Of a stretch of DNA of 5,480 nt, positions 1 to 4,964 are shown in pieces; the stretch's first letter is position 1; the number at the start of each line of letters is the position of its first letter. The DNA comes from an uncultured Eggerthellaceae bacterium (GTDB lineage: Bacteria; Actinomycetota; Coriobacteriia; Coriobacteriales; Eggerthellaceae), in the NCBI GenBank assembly GCA_910577495.1, contig CAJTML010000124.1, forward strand, positions 1 through 5,480, read 5' to 3'. The notes under the pieces are model-generated. The model searched no databases. It was not told the DNA's origin and saw nothing but the letters and a program-made list of their open reading frames with translations. The position numbers were made by a program, and so were the translations under genes.

Positions 1-1
1 G

Positions 2-1177
2 CGAGAACCCTCTCCTGAGCGCGTAGTCAGTCCGTGTGGGTATGCTGGTGTGTGTGGAGGGTGTAGCTGGCAAAACCTCGCATCGGATGTGCAGCTGCAG
101 GCGAAGCGTGCCAACGTGGTTGCAGCGCTAACCAGAACTGCTCATTTTGATGAATCGGTTGCGCAAAGCTTGGTTGCTCCTGTGATTGCATCTCAGGATG
201 TCTGGGGATATAGAAACAAGCTTGAGCTGGGGGTTTCAAAAGACGCACAGGGAAAACTCTTGCTGGGCATGTATGGTGATGCAAGCCATGAACTTGTCCC
301 CATTACAACGTGCAAGCTTGCGCATAAAAAAATTCAAACGGCACCCAAAGCATTGCAGGGTGCCCTGCGCTTTTTGCAAGGTACGCAAGATTTAGGGCTG
401 TTCCGAGTAGGTGTTCGCCACAGCTCAAGAACAGGGGAGTGTGAAGTTGCGCTCTGGACGCGCCCTGGTGCTTTCCCGCGTGCTGCGGTGGCGAAAACGC
501 TGAGCAGTGCGCTTGACTGCACCAGTATTGTGCGCGTGGTTGCTGACGAAGGAAAAGCGCGCAAGGTAAAACAAGTGGAATGTTTGGCCGGTAAAGGTTG
601 TTGGACTGAGCGTATGGCCGGTGCGCGGTTCGCCATTAGTGCTCCGTCGTTTTTTCAGGTCAACACCGCACAAGCCGAGCAATTGGTACGCTGTGCGGTG
701 CAGGCTTTGGGCGGTACGTTTGGCGAAGATGCGCCGCGTGGTCTGAGCGGGATGCTTATTGGGGATCTGTATGCGGGTGCCGGCACGTTTTCGATACAAC
801 TCGCGCGTGCGGGTGCCGATGTTATAGCGGTTGAGTCAGCCGGGTCATCGGTGCGCGATTTGCGACGAAACGCAGAGATGAACCATGTTGAGGTGGAGGT
901 TATTGGCGGAGACGCTGCGCGAGAACTTCCTGAACTGGGCGGCTTGGATGCGCTGGTGGTGGATCCTCCGCGAGCAGGGCTTGCAGATGGTGTCGTGGCA
1001 AGTATCGCTGCCGCGCACCCGCAAAAAGTGGTGTATGTCAGCTGCGATGCGCAGACTTGGGCGCGCGATGTTGTGCGCTTTGAGCAGGAAGGGTACCGAC
1101 TGGTCTTGGTACAGCCGGTTGATTTGTTCCCGCAAACCTATCATGTGGAGATTGTCAGCGCCTTTGAGCGTATGTAG
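2..1177 (+). CDS. rlmD: 23S rRNA (uracil-C5)-methyltransferase, RumA/RlmD (TrmA) family, 5' end cut by window edge
   Basis: This enzyme transfers a methyl group from SAM to C5 of a uridine in 23S rRNA. The reading frame is open from base 2 to the stop at 1175-1177 (391 visible residues). The first in-frame start-like codon is GTG at 50, but it lies inside the iron-sulfur motif C-x5-C-x2-C (cysteines at 35, 53 and 62), so the true start and any N-terminal TRAM domain lie upstream. The fourth cluster cysteine is at 311 (TTCKL). Further family motifs are FFQVN (about 650-664), the SAM-binding DLYAGAGTFS (about 764-793, with Ala where Cys is common), VVDPPRAG (about 956-979), the nucleophile Cys in VSCDAQTWARD (codon 1043-1045), and DLFPQTYHVE, whose Glu (1148-1150) is the expected general base. 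The cluster cysteines favour RlmD/RlmC over TrmA. Exact site specificity (U1939, U747 or both) cannot be read from sequence. No frameshift is seen. Confidence 0.93.
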   Translation, partial: REPSPERVVSPCGYAGVCGGCSWQNLASDVQLQAKRANVVAALTRTAHFDESVAQSLVAPVIASQDVWGYRNKLELGVSKDAQGKLLLGMYGDASHELVPITTCKLAHKKIQTAPKALQGALRFLQGTQDLGLFRVGVRHSSRTGECEVALWTRPGAFPRAAVAKTLSSALDCTSIVRVVADEGKARKVKQVECLAGKGCWTERMAGARFAISAPSFFQVNTAQAEQLVRCAVQALGGTFGEDAPRGLSGMLIGDLYAGAGTFSIQLARAGADVIAVESAGSSVRDLRRNAEMNHVEVEVIGGDAARELPELGGLDALVVDPPRAGLADGVVASIAAAHPQKVVYVSCDAQTWARDVVRFEQEGYRLVLVQPVDLFPQTYHVEIVSAFERM

Positions 1178-1230
1178 TACCGCTTTCGTGGGTAATTCGT
1201 TGGAATTGCTCAACAGATAAGCAACCTTAT

Positions 1231-1253
1231 ACCGTGTATGTTCTACGGTTTTT
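1231..1253 (+). terminator. Probable weak intrinsic terminator of the methyltransferase gene
   Basis: ACCGT (1231-1235) pairs perfectly with ACGGT (1245-1249). A G-U pair (1236/1244) extends the stem and a 7-base loop closes it. The stem runs straight into a T tract (1249-1253). It lies 53 bases after the methyltransferase stop and just upstream of the isomerase promoter, as expected for a terminator. The short stem and five-base T run make it modest. Confidence 0.5.
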
Positions 1254-1273
1254 GGTCAGAGTTTGTCTGCGGC

Positions 1274-1282
1274 TGGTATACT
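1274..1282 (+). promoter_or_regulatory. Extended -10 promoter for the isomerase gene
   Basis: TGGTATACT combines the TGN extension with TATACT, a 5/6 match to the sigma-70/sigma-A consensus TATAAT. No good -35 lies at 17 bases; the nearest, TTGGTC at 1252-1257, is weak and spaced 19 bases away. That is acceptable for an extended -10 promoter. Transcription would begin near 1288-1290, giving a leader of about 105 bases that contains the two hairpins at 1304-1348. It is probably the promoter for the isomerase-TPR-ndk unit, since no other promoter is obvious before those genes. Confidence 0.5.
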
Positions 1283-1303
1283 TTTCGGTTGTATGCAGCT
1301 CAC

Positions 1304-1348
1304 GTGCATGGTTCGCCATGCATAGTTTCGCCTCACGATAAGGCGAAA
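1304..1348 (+). other. Two tandem stem-loops in the isomerase mRNA leader
   Basis: Hairpin 1 pairs TGCATGG (1305-1311) with CCATGCA (1316-1322) around a TTCG tetraloop; a G-U pair (1304/1323) can extend it. Hairpin 2 pairs TTTCGCCT (1326-1333) with AGGCGAAA (1341-1348) around a 7-base loop. Both stems are perfect, are separated by two bases, and lie 47 bases before the isomerase ATG. Neither is followed by a T run, so they are not terminators. TTCGCC occurs at 1312-1317 and again at 1327-1332, so the arm GGCGAA (1342-1347) could pair with either. A role in mRNA stability or control is inference; I do not recognise a known RNA family. Confidence 0.55.
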
Positions 1349-1381
1349 GCTGCTGCCAAAATAAGATGTGAAATTGAAGGT

Positions 1382-1388
1382 AAAGGAG
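1382..1388 (+). promoter_or_regulatory. Ribosome binding site deciding the isomerase start
   Basis: AAAGGAG lies 6 bases before ATG 1395. An upstream in-frame GTG at 1368 precedes this Shine-Dalgarno, has no comparable site of its own, and would add nine residues not expected in the family. ATG 1395 is therefore preferred. Confidence 0.85.
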
Positions 1389-1394
1389 CCTCGT

Positions 1395-1928
1395 ATGGCC
1401 GTTTATACTCCGGAATACCAGCCCACTGGTGATGAAGTTGCCGTTATCAAGACCAACAAAGGTGACGTGCGCGTGAAGCTTGACGGTGCTGGTGCACCAG
1501 TTGCTGTGGGCAATTTTGTTGAGCTGGCGCAAAAGGGCTACTACGATGGCATCAAGTTTCATCGCTATGTACCGGGATTTGTTATCCAGGGCGGAGATCC
1601 CAACACGCGTGATTTGACGCGTGAGGATGTGGCGCAAATGGCTGCAAGCCCGATGAGTCGTCTGGGTACGGGCGGTCCTGGCTATACCATCATTGACGAG
1701 TATCGCACCAACCCCAACAACGTGCATGAAGACGGTGCACTGGCAATGGCGCGTACGGGTATGCCGAACTCAGGTGGTTCGCAGTTCTATTTGTGCTTAG
1801 GACCGCAACATAATCTGGATTCTGGTTACACCGTGTTTGGCCAGACCCTTGAAGGCTTTGATGTTATCAAGGAGCTTCGCGCTGGCGACGAAATCTTGGG
1901 TATTGAGATCGAAAACGACGCACAGTAA
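1395..1928 (+). CDS. Cyclophilin-type peptidyl-prolyl cis-trans isomerase, cytoplasmic
   Basis: This 177-residue protein should catalyse cis-trans isomerisation of peptide bonds before proline and assist folding. There is no signal peptide, lipobox or membrane segment, so it probably acts in the cytoplasm. Cyclophilin motifs are clear: VGNFVELA (about 38-45), FHRYVPGFVIQGGDP (about 55-69), GALAMAR with PNSGGSQFYL (about 114-133), and GYTVFGQ (about 144-150). By alignment to human cyclophilin A from memory, Arg57 is the catalytic Arg, with Phe62, Gln65 and Gln130 in the site. The position of human Trp121 is Asn140 and that of His126 is Tyr145, so weak cyclosporin binding is likely (inference). 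A roughly 21-residue insertion (about 70-90) separates GGDP from GTGGPGY. The gene has its own likely promoter and a strong Shine-Dalgarno; the TPR gene follows after 42 bases. Confidence 0.95.
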   Translation: MAVYTPEYQPTGDEVAVIKTNKGDVRVKLDGAGAPVAVGNFVELAQKGYYDGIKFHRYVPGFVIQGGDPNTRDLTREDVAQMAASPMSRLGTGGPGYTIIDEYRTNPNNVHEDGALAMARTGMPNSGGSQFYLCLGPQHNLDSGYTVFGQTLEGFDVIKELRAGDEILGIEIENDAQ

Positions 1929-1959
1929 GACGTACTGACACAGAGTTGAAACGAAACGC

Positions 1960-1965
1960 AAAGGA
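1960..1965 (+). promoter_or_regulatory. Ribosome binding site choosing between two starts of the TPR gene
   Basis: AAAGGA lies 5 bases before ATG 1971. It overlaps the other in-frame ATG at 1965, which has no Shine-Dalgarno of its own. Initiation at 1971 is preferred; the proteins differ by two residues. Confidence 0.7.
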
Positions 1966-1970
1966 TGCAG

Positions 1971-3335
1971 ATGAACAACGAGCTATTCCAGCAGGCGAAA
2001 GCAGCGTATTCGCAAGGCGATTACGAAGCTGCGCTGCATGCCTACACTGAATGCTTGCAAGACGTGAGCGACCAACTTGCACCAGGTGAAGTAGGCCAGT
2101 TGTATCACCAGATTGGCAACTGTCTTATCAAGTTGAAAAACCCTGCAGAGGCCATTGAGGCATATACGCAGGCAACTGCTGATGCGGCATATGATGCTTG
2201 CGGGGCGGTTAACTACAACCCCGGTATGGCATATGCTTCACTTCATGATTACGAAGACGCCGTTCGCCATTTTGAGATTGCGGTTTCAGATAGGCGTTAT
2301 GCAACGCCCTATAAAGCGTACAGCGCAATGGGTAATGCCCTGATGAAGATCGGCAAAAGCGCTGAAGCGGGCGTGGCGTTTCGTGAAGCTGCGCTTGATG
2401 AGGCTAACCCCGATCCCACTAAGGCACTCTTGAACTTGGGCGTGTGCTTTATGGCGCTGGATCGCCCGCAAGACGCGGTGGCTTCCTATGAGAGCGCTTT
2501 GCAGTTTGATATGCAGCCCGAAACGTCAAACAAGATGTATGCCAACTTGGGTCAAGCATATGTTGCGTGCGGTCAGATGCAAAAGGCCGTGAATGCTTTT
2601 GAGACCTCGCTGGCTGACAAGACATATTTCTTGTCGGATTCAGCGTGCGTTGATTATCAGCGCGCCGTTGGCGCGGTGTCGCAGGGCACCTCTGAGATCA
2701 CGCAAGCGCTTCCGGTGGTTGCAAGCACGGGTGCGGATATGTCTGGTCTGGATGTTATCGCAGATGGCACGCCCATGTATGCACCGGTCGATCCGTTTGC
2801 AGAGCAGCAGGGTGTGCAGTATTTCCCTGAGGCATATGACCCGAACAATCCTTATGCTATTACGGGTAACGAAAATAGGTTCTTTGACTCAACCGATCAA
2901 GAAATTGACGAATGGGCAAAGCAGCTTGCCAAACAAGACCGCAAGCGCAGAAATGTTGGTCTCAAAATTTTGGTTGCCATCATCTTGTTAGTGCTCGTGC
3001 TTTTCGGTGCAGGTGTGTTTCTCTATTCGCAGGGATGGGGCTACCCCTCACAAGAGCAAGTGGTTGAGCAGCTCTTTGCTGATCCGACCTCAGCGCCTAC
3101 CTCGGTGTTTAGCCAAGACGTGAGCGCCGATAATGCAAAGACTATGGTTGAGCCGGTTGTGCAGGATTCGTCTCCAACCATTGACGGCATTGATAAATCT
3201 ATGAGCAACTCAACGGTATTTGTTACCGCTACCACGCCTGAGGGCGGTTCGGTGCAGTACAAGGTGTCGTTGGTTCGCGATGTATTAGGGTGGAAAGTAG
3301 CAAGCGTAGAGCTGTACTTCCCCAGTCAGGAATAA
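1971..3335 (+). CDS. TPR-repeat protein with one membrane anchor and a C-terminal extracytoplasmic domain
   Basis: This 454-residue protein has about six tetratricopeptide repeats in its N-terminal half, at roughly residues 2-31, 42-71, 80-109, 114-144, 150-180 and 187-217. Each shows the typical spacing of small and aromatic residues (for example GDYEAALHAYTECL and LGQAYVACGQMQKAVNAF). A polar linker (about 240-320) with many Pro, Asp and Asn follows, then a basic stretch (QDRKRRN) and one hydrophobic helix (about 331-352). The last 100 or so residues are Ser/Thr/Val-rich and end in a beta-like segment with GWKVASVELYF. The positive-inside rule puts the TPRs in the cytoplasm and the C-terminus outside. 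TPRs are scaffolds for protein contacts; the partner is unknown. It lies 42 bases after the isomerase and 36 before ndk, probably co-transcribed. I do not recognise a named family for the tail, which vaguely recalls NTF2-like or DUF4878-type domains. Confidence 0.88.
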   Translation: MNNELFQQAKAAYSQGDYEAALHAYTECLQDVSDQLAPGEVGQLYHQIGNCLIKLKNPAEAIEAYTQATADAAYDACGAVNYNPGMAYASLHDYEDAVRHFEIAVSDRRYATPYKAYSAMGNALMKIGKSAEAGVAFREAALDEANPDPTKALLNLGVCFMALDRPQDAVASYESALQFDMQPETSNKMYANLGQAYVACGQMQKAVNAFETSLADKTYFLSDSACVDYQRAVGAVSQGTSEITQALPVVASTGADMSGLDVIADGTPMYAPVDPFAEQQGVQYFPEAYDPNNPYAITGNENRFFDSTDQEIDEWAKQLAKQDRKRRNVGLKILVAIILLVLVLFGAGVFLYSQGWGYPSQEQVVEQLFADPTSAPTSVFSQDVSADNAKTMVEPVVQDSSPTIDGIDKSMSNSTVFVTATTPEGGSVQYKVSLVRDVLGWKVASVELYFPSQE

Positions 3336-3336
3336 T

Positions 3337-3350
3337 GGCACTGAGGTGCC
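3337..3350 (+). other. Small intergenic hairpin between the TPR gene and ndk
   Basis: GGCAC (3337-3341) pairs perfectly with GTGCC (3346-3350) around a TGAG tetraloop, starting one base after the TPR stop codon. There is no following T run, so termination is unlikely. It could protect the upstream mRNA's 3' end or mark a processing site before ndk. It ends 6 bases before the ndk Shine-Dalgarno (inference). Confidence 0.45.
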
Positions 3351-3356
3351 GTGAGA

Positions 3357-3362
3357 GAAAGG
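3357..3362 (+). promoter_or_regulatory. Ribosome binding site of ndk
   Basis: GAAAGG lies 9 bases before ATG 3372. An in-frame GTG at 3351 is upstream of this site and would add residues not found in the family, so ATG 3372 is preferred. An out-of-frame ATG at 3364 reads only Met-Lys-stop and ends in TAATG, overlapping the ndk start; it is probably incidental. Confidence 0.75.
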
Positions 3363-3371
3363 CATGAAATA

Positions 3372-3782
3372 ATGGCAGTAGAAAAGACTTACAGCATGAT
3401 TAAGCCCGACGGCGTTCGCAATGGCCACATTGGCGAGATCGTGAATCGCTTTGAGCGCGCAGGCCTCACCATTGAGCGCATGGAGATGGGCATGGTGACC
3501 CCAGAGCAGGCGCAGGCAAACTATGCTGAGCATGAGGGCAAGCCGTTTTACGAGGGTTTGATTGCTTATATCACTTCCGGCCCTGTTGTAAAGATGGTTA
3601 TTTCTGGCGAAGGCGCCGTTGCAAAGTGCCGCTCACTCATGGGTGCCACTAATCCTGCGGATGCGGCCCCCGGCACGATTCGTGGCGACTTTGGCCTGAT
3701 TATGGACGAAAATGTGATTCATGGCTCTGACTCTGTAGCGTCAGCCGAGCGTGAGATTGCTGTTTTCTTCCCTGAGGCATAA
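3372..3782 (+). CDS. ndk: Nucleoside diphosphate kinase
   Basis: This enzyme moves the gamma phosphate from ATP to nucleoside diphosphates through a phosphohistidine intermediate, balancing NTP and dNTP pools in the cytoplasm. The 136-residue length is typical for a bacterial enzyme. Family motifs are complete: the N-terminal YSMIKPDGV with Lys11, the Kpn-loop region around residues 91-104 (GATNPADAAPGTIRGDFG, with Arg104), Asn114, and the active-site NVIHGSDS, whose phosphorylated His117 is encoded at 3720-3722. The two residues before Asn114 are Asp-Glu where Arg often precedes the Asn; this position varies in the family and should not affect catalysis. It is probably the last gene of the isomerase-TPR-ndk unit, since a long hairpin with a T tract follows. 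Confidence 0.98.
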   Translation: MAVEKTYSMIKPDGVRNGHIGEIVNRFERAGLTIERMEMGMVTPEQAQANYAEHEGKPFYEGLIAYITSGPVVKMVISGEGAVAKCRSLMGATNPADAAPGTIRGDFGLIMDENVIHGSDSVASAEREIAVFFPEA

Positions 3783-3785
3783 CTC

Positions 3786-3926
3786 AAAAAAACAGTACTC
3801 ACAAGTATTGAGGAATACGTCCTGTTTACTGGCTTTCCTCCTTTGTAAGCTAAATTCGTTTGCAATTGGAAATAAGATCAGGAACAGGACGTTTTTTTTA
3901 TAAGGAAGCGTGAAGGGGGACTAAAC
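3786..3926 (+). promoter_or_regulatory. Structured leader/intergenic region before the iron-sulfur subunit gene (possible attenuator)
   Basis: These bases hold several overlapping pairings besides the terminator at 3817-3899. CAGTAC (3793-3798) pairs with GTATTG (3805-3810) as a small hairpin. GTATT (3805-3809) can instead pair with AATAC (3814-3818) around GAGG. AAACAG (3790-3795) can pair with CTGTTT (3822-3827), which would break the terminator's 5' arm. CCTCCTTT (3837-3844) matches the conserved 16S rRNA 3' tail and can pair with AAGGGGG (3913-3919), the Shine-Dalgarno of the next gene. TATAAG (3899-3904) resembles a -10 box but has no fitting -35 and would leave almost no leader. That the region acts as a switch is inference; chance pairing is possible in a stretch this long. 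Confidence 0.35.
3817..3899 (+). terminator. Long rod-like intrinsic terminator after ndk
   Basis: ACGTCCTGTT (3817-3826) pairs perfectly with AACAGGACGT (3883-3892), and the second arm runs straight into eight T residues (3892-3899). The 56 bases between are not an open loop. CTGG (3829-3832) pairs with TCAG (3878-3881), and TTTCC (3834-3838) with GGAAA (3868-3872). TTGTAAGC (3843-3850) pairs with GTTTGCAA (3858-3865), with two G-U pairs and a 7-base loop. The result is an imperfect rod of about 28 pairs. It should end ndk transcription, but it is unusually long and stops only 27 bases before the next start codon, so it could also attenuate the redox operon. Confidence 0.75.
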
Positions 3927-4964
3927 GTGCTGTATCGCGTGATTGATGCCGAAGAGAGAGACGCTTTGGTGTCGGCGTTTATGCAAGATTACGAGGTGGT
4001 TGCCCCGGTTAAACGCGGTAAGGGATATGTCTTTGATGTGATTGAATCTCCTGATGAGATTGCCTATGACTATTCCACTACAACCGCTTCGCTCAAAAAG
4101 TATTTCTTGCCGCCGCGTGAAACGCTGATGACCTTCAACGCAGTGGATAATCGCATCACTGAGCATGCAGAATACATTCCACCGCGTGTTATCTTTGGCG
4201 CGCATGCCTGCGATATTAACGCTATCAACAGACTTGATCAGGTATTTCGCGATGGTCGCTATCCTGATCCGTACTACACCGCGCGACGTGAGGCCACGCT
4301 GGTGGTGGGCATGTCGTGCATGCCAACGGATAATTGTTTTTGCCATCTGTGGGATGCTGATGAGGCTCGCTTTGGTTACGATTTGTTCTTGCATGACATT
4401 GGGGATCGCTATCTTGTTTCCATCTCAAGTGTTGAGGCGGCAAATATCTTAGAGGCGGCATGTAATCCGCGTGTTGCAACTGATGAGGATCGCTCGGACT
4501 TCAGGCAGGCCACCCGTACGCGTCAAGCATCTTTTAACCAGGCCATTCCCGATATTCAAGATGTGGCCATGCTCATGGATGCGTTCCATAAAGACGATTT
4601 TTGGGATGAGTTGGGCGGTCGGTGCCTGTCCTGTTCGGCATGTGCGGCAGTATGTCCGACGTGTTTTTGCTTTGACTTGCAAGATCGCTTGTCGCCCGAT
4701 GGTACGCAAGGGGAGCGCTATCGCGTGTGGGATGCGTGCACCTCGCCGCAGTTCGCCGAGGTTGCCGGTGGTCACAACTTCAGACCTGATGGCAGAGAGC
4801 GCGTTCGCCATCGCATGTATCACAAGCTCAACGGCTTCTTAGCGAATTACGATCGTATGTTGTGTGTGGGATGTGGGCGATGCGTCACGGCGTGCAAAGC
4901 CGATATTAACCCCATCAGAGTGTTGGAATTCTTTGAGAAGAAGGGTTCAGAACATGATGCTTAG
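3927..4964 (+). CDS. [4Fe-4S] electron-transfer subunit, sulfhydrogenase beta (HydB) / anaerobic sulfite reductase A (AsrA) family
   Basis: This 345-residue cytoplasmic protein should carry electrons between a flavin subunit and a catalytic subunit. It starts at GTG 3927, 7 bases after the purine-rich AAGGGGG. The C-terminal third holds two [4Fe-4S] motifs: C233-x2-C236-x2-C239-x3-C243-P and C313-x2-C316-x2-C319-x3-C323. The N-terminal domain has family-typical stretches: VIFGAHACDINAI with C95, and MSCMPTDNCFC with C131, C137 and C139. AGGHNFRPDGRERVRHRMYHK (about 280-300) lies between the clusters, after C271. From memory, the middle region resembles archaeal sulfhydrogenase HydB more than Salmonella AsrA, for example PPRETL, YYTARRE and FGYDLFLHD. 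The last 11 bases overlap the next gene. Assignment to hydrogenase, sulfite reductase or an Flx/Hdr complex depends on genes outside the window. Confidence 0.85.
   Translation: MLYRVIDAEERDALVSAFMQDYEVVAPVKRGKGYVFDVIESPDEIAYDYSTTTASLKKYFLPPRETLMTFNAVDNRITEHAEYIPPRVIFGAHACDINAINRLDQVFRDGRYPDPYYTARREATLVVGMSCMPTDNCFCHLWDADEARFGYDLFLHDIGDRYLVSISSVEAANILEAACNPRVATDEDRSDFRQATRTRQASFNQAIPDIQDVAMLMDAFHKDDFWDELGGRCLSCSACAAVCPTCFCFDLQDRLSPDGTQGERYRVWDACTSPQFAEVAGGHNFRPDGRERVRHRMYHKLNGFLANYDRMLCVGCGRCVTACKADINPIRVLEFFEKKGSEHDA

Noticed and set aside
50..1177. GTG at 50 as the true start of the methyltransferase
   Set aside because: The frame is open upstream to base 2 and the first cluster cysteine (35-37) of C-x5-C-x2-C lies before it; starting at 50 would destroy the iron-sulfur motif.
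1194..1207. AATTC-GTTG-GAATT inverted repeat after the methyltransferase
   Set aside because: A five-base AT-rich palindrome with no T run or other context is expected by chance.
1368..1394. GTG at 1368 as the isomerase start
   Set aside because: The strong Shine-Dalgarno at 1382-1388 would lie inside the coding region and fits ATG 1395.
1238..1432. Small ORF of 64 codons in the isomerase leader
   Set aside because: It runs through the promoter, both hairpins and the isomerase start in another frame, has no Shine-Dalgarno, and its product shows no recognisable pattern.
1227..1727. Antisense ORF of 166 codons opposite the isomerase
   Set aside because: The strongly conserved cyclophilin on the + strand explains this sequence; the antisense product has no recognisable motif or ribosome binding site.
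3364..3374. Two-codon ORF (ATG AAA TAA) overlapping the ndk start
   Set aside because: Too short to judge, and the ndk Shine-Dalgarno fits ATG 3372 directly; translation coupling through it cannot be supported.
3786..3810. Minus-strand terminator: small hairpin followed by seven T on the - strand
   Set aside because: On the - strand the stem has an A-C mismatch in the middle, and there is no minus-strand gene nearby to terminate.
3921..4394. Antisense ORF of 157 codons opposite the iron-sulfur subunit
   Set aside because: It is a shadow of the conserved + strand gene and has no motif of its own.
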